This document shows, in pieces, positions 1-5,316 of a stretch of DNA of 6,107 nt. Both the position numbers and the translations under genes were made by a program. Under the pieces are notes generated by a model that saw only the letters and a list, made by a program, of their open reading frames with translations, was not told the origin of the DNA and did not search any database. Positions within the stretch are counted from its first letter, which is position 1; every line of letters begins with the position of its first letter. Source of the stretch: an uncultured Hyphomonadaceae bacterium (lineage in GTDB: Bacteria; Pseudomonadota; Alphaproteobacteria; Caulobacterales; Hyphomonadaceae); NCBI GenBank assembly GCA_937873805.1, contig CALMWO010000486.1:1-6107 (forward strand). Direction: 5' to 3'.

Positions 1-128
1 CATGACTCATTGTTCAGCGTGGAACCTGAAACCACCTCTGCGGAACTCCGTTGGGTTCGCAAGGGGCGCGCAAGCTCGTAGCGCCTCTGACCACAAAAAC
101 AGAGCACCAGTAGAGGAACCTGACCCCC

Positions 129-424
129 ATGATGAAGATCATTCTCGCTTCCGCCACGCTGATCGCCTTCAGCGCGCCCCGCTGGCGCAAGTGACCACGC
201 AGGCTCCGGCGCCGCAGACCGCGACGCAGGACAAGTTCGCCAAGCATGACGCAGACAAGGACGGTGCGCTCACGCTGGCCGAAGTTCAGGTCGCGGATGC
301 GAAGGTGACGCAAGCCGATTTCGACAAGTACGACGCCCACAAGAGCAAGTCGCTCTCCAAGGCGGAGTTCTCGAAATGGGCGGAAGCCAAGACCTCGGCG
401 CCTGCCTCGGCTCCGGGCCAATAA
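129..424 (+). CDS. Exported EF-hand protein, reading frame broken by an apparent 1-base deletion
   Basis: Translation from ATG 129 (SD GAGGA at 113-117, 11-base spacing) gives a clean signal peptide, MMKIILASATLIAFSAP, but hits TGA at 192-194. The remainder, LAQVTTQAPAPQ onward to TAA 422-424, is in another frame. Adding one G between 179 and 180 restores ...SAPALA|Q, an ideal signal peptidase I site, and a 98-residue protein. In the repaired protein, residues 41-52 (DADKDGALTLAE) form a canonical EF-hand calcium loop. Residues 69-80 (DAHKSKSLSKAE) form a degenerate second loop, with Lys instead of Gly at position 6. The tail is Ala/Ser/Pro-rich. Small periplasmic EF-hand proteins of this kind are common in alphaproteobacteria and probably bind calcium, but their roles are mostly unknown. 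The break may be a true mutation or a sequencing indel in a GC-rich run. I chose 129 because the open frame upstream of the EF-hand part has no credible start or signal peptide. Confidence 0.8.
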
Positions 425-462
425 CAATCAAGACTGACTAATGAGACTGGGCTGGAAGGCGG

Positions 463-488
463 AGGGCGCGGTGCAAACCGCGCCCTTT
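463..488. terminator. Bidirectional hairpin terminator between convergent genes
   Basis: A perfect 10-bp stem, AGGGCGCGGT / ACCGCGCCCT (463-472 and 477-486), closes a GCAA tetraloop and is followed on the + strand by TTTCCC. It lies 38 bases after the EF-hand gene stop and 9 bases before the stop of the minus-strand lipoprotein gene, so it can serve both. The T-tract is short on the + strand and weak on the - strand, so full intrinsic termination is likely but not certain. Confidence 0.8.
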
Positions 489-497
489 CCCTTGTGT

Positions 498-962
498 CTA
501 GTGAACCATGAAGGTGATGTTGCGCGTCTCAGTTACGGGCGTCGTCGCATCGCCCTGGCGCTTCTCGAATTTCACCACGGCGCCGGCGGTCGACTTCAGC
601 GGCGTGACCTTCACGACGTGATGGGTGGAGCCATCCGGCATCGTCTCGTCCTTGGCCTCGCCGATCTGGACATACTCGCCGTCAGTCGTGGAGGCCGTCC
701 AGGTGACGCCGGCCGCTGTCGGCAGATGCACGCTTTCGACCTTGCCGCCGATTGTGTGGAAGGTGAAGCCGTCAGCCGTCTCTGCGGTGTTGGCGTCGTC
801 CGTCGCGTCAGCCGACTTCATCGTGTCGTCCATGGTCGACATGTCGTGAGCGGGCGCGGGCGTTTCGGCTGCCGGCGTTTCGGCGACTGCCGGTTCGGCA
901 GGCTTGGATTCGCTGCACGCGGCAAAGGCGAGCGCGGAGGCAGCAAGCAGGGTCAGGCGCAT
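498..962 (-). CDS. Lipoprotein with Ala/Pro/Glu-rich linker and C-terminal beta domain, possibly chagasin-like
   Basis: The protein has 154 residues. The N-terminus is a lipoprotein signal: MR, a hydrophobic stretch, then LAFAAC with the lipidated Cys at 16. Ser follows the Cys, which would suit outer-membrane sorting by E. coli rules. Residues 17-62 are low-complexity Ala/Pro/Glu/Thr/Asp and look like a flexible tether. Residues 65-154 look like a compact beta domain. Its order (GGKVESVHLP, then GVTW at 85-88, a Gly near 111, TAGAVVKFEKR at 125-135, and a final beta strand ITFMVH) recalls the layout of chagasin-type (I42) cysteine protease inhibitors. The match is by eye and weak, and the typical NPTTGY is not intact. 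SD GAGGAG at 971-976, 8 bases from ATG, supports the start. The gene sits 60 bases downstream of the next minus-strand gene, so the two may share a transcript. It ends at a strong hairpin terminator. Confidence 0.9.
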   Translation of the reverse strand: MRLTLLAASALAFAACSESKPAEPAVAETPAAETPAPAHDMSTMDDTMKSADATDDANTAETADGFTFHTIGGKVESVHLPTAAGVTWTASTTDGEYVQIGEAKDETMPDGSTHHVVKVTPLKSTAGAVVKFEKRQGDATTPVTETRNITFMVH

Positions 963-1022
963 GGGGTCGTCTCCTCGAATGCAGTCTTATGGGTGTCTAG
1001 TTGCGTGATTCATACCGCTTCG

Positions 1023-1475
1023 TCAGACCGCCCGGTAGTGGTGGGCGGCCATCCGGCTCCATCCCTTTTTCGTGCGCGCTTCGACAACCCAGTGCATTCC
1101 GGCCTTTTCATCGGGCCAGAACACCTGCCGGGCCAGTCCTGCGTCCATTTGCGCCTCGAAGCACACGGCCTGCGGATGAATGTCCGTGGCGTCAGCCAGG
1201 CGCCCCGAACTCTTCTTCCCGTCATTCGTGTACGACCAGAACATGAGGAGGCCGTCCGCATCCGGCCCGAACAGGGCGACCTCGCGATAGGACTTCGCAC
1301 CCGCTCCCCTGAACGTCCATTCGGCCTCGAGCTTCACGTAACCCTCGCCGAATTTCTGGTAGTCGCGGATGCAGGCCACTGGCCCCATCGGCGTTTCTGC
1401 GGCGGTCTTCCAGCGCCCGATCAGCGGCGCGATCGGGCCCATCTTCCCGCGCCCCTTTTTCCACGTCAGCGCCAT
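1023..1475 (-). CDS. Conserved-looking cytoplasmic protein, probable lipocalin-like beta-barrel (DUF1579-like)
   Basis: The protein has 150 residues, with no signal peptide or membrane segment. The start is ATG 1473-1475 with AGAGGAAA at 1481-1488 upstream. An early LIGRWKT (18-24) is followed by alternating strand-like stretches rich in Trp, Phe and Tyr: AEWTF 51-55, REVALFG 64-70, LLMFWSYTNDG 76-86, RQVFWP 116-121, MHWVVEART 127-135 and GWSRM 138-142. An early (I/L)xGxW segment followed by strands is typical of small lipocalin or DUF1579-like barrels that carry hydrophobic ligands. This is a fold guess, not a recognised family, and the ligand is unknown. The gene is divergent from the acidic-tail gene at 1562 and lies upstream of the lipoprotein gene on the same strand. 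Confidence 0.88.
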   Translation of the reverse strand: MALTWKKGRGKMGPIAPLIGRWKTAAETPMGPVACIRDYQKFGEGYVKLEAEWTFRGAGAKSYREVALFGPDADGLLMFWSYTNDGKKSSGRLADATDIHPQAVCFEAQMDAGLARQVFWPDEKAGMHWVVEARTKKGWSRMAAHHYRAV

Positions 1476-1491
1476 GCACGTTTCCTCTTGT

Positions 1492-1505
1492 TTTGCTGGA
1501 GCAAA
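1492..1505. promoter_or_regulatory. Inverted repeat in divergent promoter region
   Basis: TTTGCT-GG-AGCAAA is a perfect 6-bp inverted repeat with a 2-base spacer. It lies in the 86-base gap between the divergent genes that start at 1475 (-) and 1562 (+). On the minus strand, TTGACC lies 17 bases before TTTGCT, giving a plausible -35 and a poor -10 that overlaps the repeat, as a repressor site would. Both the promoter and the operator are inference. Confidence 0.3.
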
Positions 1506-1561
1506 GGCGCGGATCAGGGCAAGGTCAACGTCACGCGTGGGGAATGAGAGCGGGGGGGAGC

Positions 1562-2041
1562 ATGGCGGACGCCCATCATCCGAAATTCGGCAAGCTGATC
1601 GACTTTCTTGCTCGCCTGCCTGCTGTCGATATCAACGACACGCCCTCGCGCGGCTTTGGCTTCGGTCGGGACGACAATACCTGGTGGGTGAAATTCTCGA
1701 TCGACATCGATCACGATCTCGCCTGGCACACGGTGCAGGAGCTTGGCGCCGTGCTGAACTATCTTTCGATCGAGGAGCGTCTTGCCAGCACGTTCAAGCC
1801 TGTCTCTCCGCCGCCCTATCTCAATGGCGGGCCGGAGGAGTTTCTCTCATGGGTGATCGAGGCGCCGGACGAGCTGAGGCCCGGCACGCTCGCAGACACG
1901 CTGGAGGACCGCCTGCCGAAGCCGGTCGAAGACGAAGCGGCATGGTATGGCGAAGCCGATGACGGCGACGACGAGGAAGAAGAAGATCTCGAACCGGATG
2001 ACGACGAGGATGGGCCCTTCGCATCGCTCGATGACGACTGA
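1562..2041 (+). CDS. Protein of unknown function with highly acidic C-terminal tail
   Basis: The protein has 159 residues. ATG 1562-1564 directly follows a GGGGGGGAG Shine-Dalgarno run (1552-1560). The same frame is open further upstream, but that stretch has no SD and lies in the divergent promoter gap. Residues 1-112 look globular: an N-terminal helix (KLIDFLARLP, 11-20), aromatic strands (NTWWVKFSIDIDHD, 39-52), a helix (WHTVQELGAVLNYL, 55-68) and a proline loop (VSPPPYLNGG, 81-90). Residues 123-159 are extremely acidic, with 22 of 37 Asp or Glu, and end in DDD. There is no signal peptide, membrane segment or recognised catalytic motif. Acidic tails often mediate binding to basic proteins or mask DNA-binding surfaces, but nothing here shows which. 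The gene ends 9 bases from the converging msrA stop, with no visible terminator between them. I do not recognise the family. Confidence 0.88.
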   Translation: MADAHHPKFGKLIDFLARLPAVDINDTPSRGFGFGRDDNTWWVKFSIDIDHDLAWHTVQELGAVLNYLSIEERLASTFKPVSPPPYLNGGPEEFLSWVIEAPDELRPGTLADTLEDRLPKPVEDEAAWYGEADDGDDEEEEDLEPDDDEDGPFASLDDD

Positions 2042-2050
2042 CGCGGGACG

Positions 2051-2566
2051 TTACTCCGCAGCCGCCTGCCCACGCTTTGGAAGTTTCCAGCCGGGCCGGG
2101 CGAAGTGACAGGTATACCCGTTGGGAATGCGCTCCAGATAATCCTGGTGTTCGGGCTCGGCTTCCCAGAAGTCGCTGACTGGCTGGACTTCCGTCACGAC
2201 CTTGCCGGGCCACAGGCCGGACGCATCGACGTCGGCGATGGTGTCCAGCGCCACGCGCTTCTGCTCTTCGCTCTCGAAATAGATTGCCGAGCGATAGCTT
2301 AGCCCCACGTCATTGCCCTGGCGGTTCTTCGTCGACGGGTCGTGGATCTGGAAGAAGAACTCCAGCAGGTCGCGGTACGACCATTTGGCCGGATCGAAGA
2401 TGATCTCGATCGCCTCGGCGTGCGTGCCGTGGTTGCGGTAGGTGGCGTTCTTCACGTCGCCGCCGGAATAACCGACGCGGGTCGAGATGACGCCCGGCTT
2501 CTTACGGATCAGGTCCTGCATGCCCCAGAAACAGCCGCCAGCGAGAACTGCGCGCTCTGTGATCAT
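2051..2566 (-). CDS. msrA: Peptide methionine (S)-S-oxide reductase MsrA
   Basis: The enzyme has 171 residues. MsrA reduces methionine-S-sulfoxide in proteins and free methionine, with thioredoxin usually restoring the enzyme. The hallmark GCFWG is at 11-15, with catalytic Cys12. Other family signatures are GYSGG (32-36), THAEAIEI (48-55, with the conserved active-site Glu51), QGNDVGLSYRSAIY (83-96, with Asp86 and Tyr91) and the C-terminal NGYTCHFARPGWKLP. Cys153 in that last segment is the only other cysteine and is the likely resolving Cys. Full-length MsrAs often have two resolving cysteines; this is the one-resolving-Cys type. The start is ATG 2564-2566, with GAGGAG at 2574-2579 and 7-base spacing. 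A longer in-frame start at 2602 has no SD and adds 12 residues not needed by the fold. There is no signal peptide, so the enzyme is cytoplasmic. It lies 103 bases downstream of ccr on the same strand. No msrB is in the window. Confidence 0.97.
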   Translation of the reverse strand: MITERAVLAGGCFWGMQDLIRKKPGVISTRVGYSGGDVKNATYRNHGTHAEAIEIIFDPAKWSYRDLLEFFFQIHDPSTKNRQGNDVGLSYRSAIYFESEEQKRVALDTIADVDASGLWPGKVVTEVQPVSDFWEAEPEHQDYLERIPNGYTCHFARPGWKLPKRGQAAAE

Positions 2567-2581
2567 GGGATGGCTCCTCGG

Positions 2582-2602
2582 GTGCTGTGTGCCTGACAGC
2601 AC
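2582..2602 (-). promoter_or_regulatory. Hairpin immediately upstream of the msrA ribosome binding site
   Basis: On the minus strand GTGCTGT-CAGGCAC-ACAGCAC forms a perfect 7-bp stem with a 7-base loop, ending only 2 bases before the GAGGAG Shine-Dalgarno core of msrA. No T-tract follows, so it is a poor intrinsic terminator for ccr. A second small stem, TGCGCC-TTT-GGCGCA (2612-2626), lies just before it. The structure could affect msrA translation or mark the end or processing of ccr mRNA. The function is inferred. Confidence 0.35.
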
Positions 2603-2669
2603 GCAACATAGTGCGCCAAAGGCGCAATACCTAGAGACACCAAGGTAGCTGAAGTGGTCGGAAAACGAC

Positions 2670-3944
2670 CTACTTCTTGGTCGGGCCGGCTTCCAGCACG
2701 TCTTCGACCGTGCGCAGGCCCGGCTTCGGCGACGTCACCAGCACGGCCATGTTTCCGGGCAGGTGCTTGTTGTCGAGCATCTTCTCGTGCGCTTCCGGAA
2801 TGTCTGCGAACGGGAACACTTCCGACATGCACGGGTCGAGGCGGCGCTCCAGCATCAGCTGGTTGGCCTGGCTGGCTTGCAGCAGGTTGGCGAAGTGCGA
2901 ACCCTGAACGCGCTTCTGGCGCATCCACAGGAAGCGGGCGTCCATCGTCAGGTTGAAGCCGGTGGTGCCGGCGCAGATGACGACCATGCCGCCGCGCTTC
3001 ACGACGAACACCGAGGTCGGCATCGTGGCTTCGCCCGGGTGTTCGAACACGATGTCCACGTCCTTGTTGCCGGTAACCTGCCAGATGGCTTTGCCGAACT
3101 TGCGGGCTTCCTTCATGTAGTCGTTGAACTCGGGCGAGTTCACTTTCGGGAGCTGGCCCCAGCACTTGAAGTTGTTGCGGTTGATGACCGCTTTCGCGCC
3201 CATCGACAGCACGAAGTCGGCTTTCGAGTCATCCGAGATGACGCCGATCGCGTTGGCGCCGGCCACGGCGCACAGCTGGACTGCGTATGAGCCGAGGCCG
3301 CCCGAAGCGCCCCAGATCAGAACGTTCTGGCCCGGACGCAGCACGTGCGGACGGTGGCCGAACAGCATGCGGTAGGCGGTTGCGAGGGTCAGGGTGTAGC
3401 AGGCCGACTCTTCCCAGGTCAGGTGCTTGGGGCGTTCCATCAGCTGGCGCGATTGAACGCGGCAGAACTGGCCGAACGAGCCATCCGGCGTCTCGTAGCC
3501 CCAGATGCGCTGGGTCGGCGAGAACATCGGGTCGCCGCCGTTGCACTCTTCGTCGTCGCCATCGTCCTGGTTGCAGTGGATGACGACTTCATCGCCCGGC
3601 TTCCAGCGCTTCACGCGGCTGCCAACGGCCCAGACGATGCCCGAGGCATCAGATCCGGCGACGTGATAGGGTTGCTTGTGAACGTCGAACATCGACACGG
3701 GCTCGCCGAGGCCGGCCCAGATGCCGTTGTAGTTGACGCCGGCCGCCATCACGAGAACGAGGACTTCGTCCGAGGCGATCTCCGGGGTCGGGACGACCTC
3801 GAGTTGCATCGCCTGTTTGGGGCGGCCCTGACGCTCGCGGCGGATCGCCCAGGCGTGCATGTTCTTGGGCACGTGGAAGTCGGGCGGAATCTCGCCCACT
3901 GCGTAGAGGTCTTTCACTTCACGAGCACGAACGCCGTCAGCCAC
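2670..3944 (-). CDS. ccrA: Crotonyl-CoA carboxylase/reductase
   Basis: The enzyme has 424 residues, close to the usual family length. It reductively carboxylates crotonyl-CoA with CO2 and NADPH to (2S)-ethylmalonyl-CoA, the key step of the ethylmalonyl-CoA pathway for acetyl-CoA assimilation. Family features are the N-terminal KDLYAVGEIPP (11-21), the medium-chain dehydrogenase fold with AGVNYNGIWAGLG (68-80), the Ccr-type insert VIHCNQDDGDDEECNGGDPM (121-140), the NADPH-binding WGASGGLGSYAVQLC (211-225), HPGEATMPTSVFV (302-314) and GSHFANLLQA (348-357), whose His is probably the family's CO2-binding active-site His. The start codon is GTG (complement of 3942-3944), preceded by GGGGAG at 3953-3958 with 8-base spacing; the first in-frame ATG, at residue 29, would cut the conserved N-terminus. 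The enzyme is cytoplasmic. No other ethylmalonyl-CoA pathway genes are in the window. Acrylyl-CoA-type paralogues exist, but the full Ccr signature favours crotonyl-CoA. Confidence 0.97.
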   Translation of the reverse strand: MADGVRAREVKDLYAVGEIPPDFHVPKNMHAWAIRRERQGRPKQAMQLEVVPTPEIASDEVLVLVMAAGVNYNGIWAGLGEPVSMFDVHKQPYHVAGSDASGIVWAVGSRVKRWKPGDEVVIHCNQDDGDDEECNGGDPMFSPTQRIWGYETPDGSFGQFCRVQSRQLMERPKHLTWEESACYTLTLATAYRMLFGHRPHVLRPGQNVLIWGASGGLGSYAVQLCAVAGANAIGVISDDSKADFVLSMGAKAVINRNNFKCWGQLPKVNSPEFNDYMKEARKFGKAIWQVTGNKDVDIVFEHPGEATMPTSVFVVKRGGMVVICAGTTGFNLTMDARFLWMRQKRVQGSHFANLLQASQANQLMLERRLDPCMSEVFPFADIPEAHEKMLDNKHLPGNMAVLVTSPKPGLRTVEDVLEAGPTKK

Positions 3945-4052
3945 TTTATAAACTCCCCGCGCCTTGTTTCACGGCCTTTTTTCCAGCTCAGACTCCGCGC
4001 GCCGGAGGCCAGGGGCCTGTAAACGGGCGTCACATTGTCCAAGGACCGGACG

Positions 4053-4080
4053 GATTGCAAGCAATCTTGTTGCACTGCAA
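4053..4080. promoter_or_regulatory. Paired TTGC/GCAA inverted repeats upstream of ccr (candidate operators)
   Basis: Two adjacent perfect inverted repeats are visible: GATTGC-AA-GCAATC (4053-4066) and TTGCA-C-TGCAA (4070-4080). They lie 109-136 bases upstream of the ccr start, in non-coding sequence. The shared half-site is TTGC. From memory, short-chain acyl-CoA-responsive regulators (RamB, PccR; ScfR family) recognise TTTGCAAA-like boxes and control carboxylation and acyl-CoA genes, and PhaR-type regulators bind TGC/GCA-rich sites. Assignment to either is inference. I could not fix a convincing -35/-10 pair for ccr nearby. Confidence 0.45.
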
Positions 4081-4127
4081 TAGAGGGGCCAACCCTGTTG
4101 CCGCAAGGCTTCGGCGCAGGAAGGCGG

Positions 4128-4313
4128 TCAGGCGGGACGTTCTGCCTCAGGCAACGCACGTACGGGTATGGGCGCCTGGCGAGGCGCGGGGCATTCAGCA
4201 GAAGCGTGCAATGCGGTTTTTGCGGTCGGTGCGGTGATTCCGGCGATGGCGACCAGCGCCATGGTCAAAGAGGCTGCGCTGAATCCGATAACGGGCCGAA
4301 GCGGAAGGCTCAT
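4128..4313 (-). CDS. Possible small secreted or membrane-anchored protein
   Basis: This is a possible 61-residue protein from ATG 4311-4313, preceded by GGGGGAAA about 6 bases upstream. It begins MSLPLRPV, then a hydrophobic stretch of about 20 residues (9-28: IGFSAASLTMALVAIAGITA), then a short Ala/Pro/Arg-rich tail containing one Cys (ECPAP). That resembles a signal peptide or a single membrane anchor with almost no mature domain. Codon third positions are less G/C-biased than in the neighbouring genes, which lowers confidence. It reads toward ccr, and transcription would run through the putative ccr operators. It could be a leader ORF, a small membrane protein or chance. I do not recognise it. 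Confidence 0.4.
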   Translation of the reverse strand: MSLPLRPVIGFSAASLTMALVAIAGITAPTAKTALHASAECPAPRQAPIPVRALPEAERPA

Positions 4314-4425
4314 GACTGTTTCCCCCAATCTGTTTCCTGAACGAGCCGTCGGGTCTGGACAGATGCCCGGCTGGCGCAGAGACCGTTGTCCCTGATTTGG
4401 GCGGACGTGCGGCAGGAGACATTAA

Positions 4426-5310
4426 ATGACGCGGCAGGCGTGGGTGAACGGCGTCTATGTGGCGGCCGAGGAGGCTAAAATCTCGCCTTTCGATCGCGGC
4501 TTCCTGTTTGCCGATGGCGTCTATGAAGTAACCGCGATCTACAATGGCCGGACGGTGGACATGGAACGCCACCTCGACCGGCTCGAGCGTTCGCTGCGCG
4601 AGCTGAAGTTCGGCACGATGCCGGATCGCAAGGAGCTTGAGGAAGTTCACCGCCGCCTCGCGACCGACAACGGCATCACCGAAGGATATGTCTATCTGCA
4701 GGTTACGCGCGGCGCATACGGCGCGCGCGATTTCGTCGCCCCGGACAAGCCGAAGCTCACCTGCTTTGCCTACGCCGAAAGCCGCCCGCTGATCGATACG
4801 CTCGCCGCCCGCAATGGAACTCGCGTCATCAGCGTGCCTGACATCCGCTGGTCACGCCGCGACATCAAATCGGTCGGCCTTCTCGCGCAGGCGCTGGCCA
4901 AGACAGAAGCGAAGGCGCAGGGCGTTGATGACGCCTGGCTGGTCGCGCCCGATGGTTTCGTAACCGAAGGCGCTTCCTCCAATGCGTGGATTGTCACGAC
5001 GGAAGGCGAGATCATCACGCGCGCGCTCTCCAACATGATCCTTGCGGGCATCACCCGGCATGCGCTCTTTGATTCACTGGGTCAGCAAGGTCGCAAGATC
5101 ACCGAACGCAGCTTCACGTTGGAAGAAGCAAAGAACGCCGCCGAAGCTTTCGTTACCGCCGCAACTGGCCTTGTCACACCCGTGACCGAGATCGACGGCG
5201 TGAAGCTGGGCAGCGGCAAGCCGGGACCGATCACGCGCGGCGTGCAGAAGCTTTACTACACCGCCATAGGCGCGGATGTGTCGAAGGCCGCGCCGTGGGT
5301 GAACGAGTAG
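4426..5310 (+). CDS. dat: Class IV PLP aminotransferase, D-amino-acid transaminase type
   Basis: The protein has 294 residues, close to the usual length of D-alanine transaminases, which exchange amino groups between D-amino acids and 2-oxo acids using PLP. It follows the Bacillus enzyme closely: DRGFLFADGVYEV (23-35), ERHLDRLERS (47-56), QVTRG (92-96), DIRWSRRDIKS (139-149) with PLP-binding Lys148, VTEGASSN (179-186) with Glu181 contacting the pyridine nitrogen, NMILAGITR (203-211), and FVTAATGLVTPVTEIDG (242-258). One point departs from the typical enzyme: the substrate-carboxylate segment reads RGAYGARDFVAP (95-106), with Phe where Bacillus D-AAT and many relatives have His two residues after the Arg. 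Branched-chain, R-amine or aminodeoxychorismate-type specificity is therefore possible. The start ATG 4426 has AGGAGA at 4414-4419. The product is cytoplasmic. It ends 6 bases from a convergent gene. Confidence 0.92.
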   Translation: MTRQAWVNGVYVAAEEAKISPFDRGFLFADGVYEVTAIYNGRTVDMERHLDRLERSLRELKFGTMPDRKELEEVHRRLATDNGITEGYVYLQVTRGAYGARDFVAPDKPKLTCFAYAESRPLIDTLAARNGTRVISVPDIRWSRRDIKSVGLLAQALAKTEAKAQGVDDAWLVAPDGFVTEGASSNAWIVTTEGEIITRALSNMILAGITRHALFDSLGQQGRKITERSFTLEEAKNAAEAFVTAATGLVTPVTEIDGVKLGSGKPGPITRGVQKLYYTAIGADVSKAAPWVNE

Positions 5311-5316
5311 CGGGAC

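Larger units (their letters stand above)
3945..4425. other. Intergenic region between ccr and the aminotransferase gene
   Basis: This 481-base stretch separates two divergently read genes, so promoters for both must lie here. It holds the ccr Shine-Dalgarno (3953-3958), a small stem AGGCC-AGG-GGCCT (4006-4018) in the ccr leader, the TTGC/GCAA repeats (4053-4080), one weakly supported small minus-strand ORF (4128-4313), and the aminotransferase SD AGGAGA (4414-4419). The remaining bases show no structure I can name. Other open frames here lack SD sites and sensible protein composition. Confidence 0.6.

Noticed and set aside
48..66. TTGGGTTCGCAAGG resembling a tRNA T-arm
   Set aside because: No acceptor stem, anticodon arm or D-arm can be built around it.
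21..123. Direct repeat GGAACCTGA at 21-29 and 115-123, and GGAAC boxes resembling an ECF sigma -35
   Set aside because: A nine-base repeat is short enough to be chance, and no matching -10 element (such as CGTT) lies at 16-19 bases from either GGAAC box.
1440..1475. Similarity of WKKGR-like sequence at the N-terminus of the 1023-1475 gene to a frame upstream of ccr (about 3970-3990)
   Set aside because: The shared run is a short TGGAAAAA-type stretch. The upstream-of-ccr frame has no start signal and the flanks differ, so it is probably coincidence.
441..1547. Long plus-strand open frame of 368 codons
   Set aside because: It is antisense to two minus-strand genes (498-962 and 1023-1475) that have SD sites, a lipobox and sensible protein composition. 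The plus-strand product is rich in Arg, Gly, His and Val with no motif.
1816..2073. Serine-rich minus-strand open frame
   Set aside because: The long Ser runs are simply the antisense reading of the Asp/Glu-rich tail of the 1562-2041 gene.
3345..4022. Plus-strand open frame of 225 codons
   Set aside because: It lies opposite ccr, whose protein is unmistakable. The antisense frame is open only because of the strong GC3 bias.
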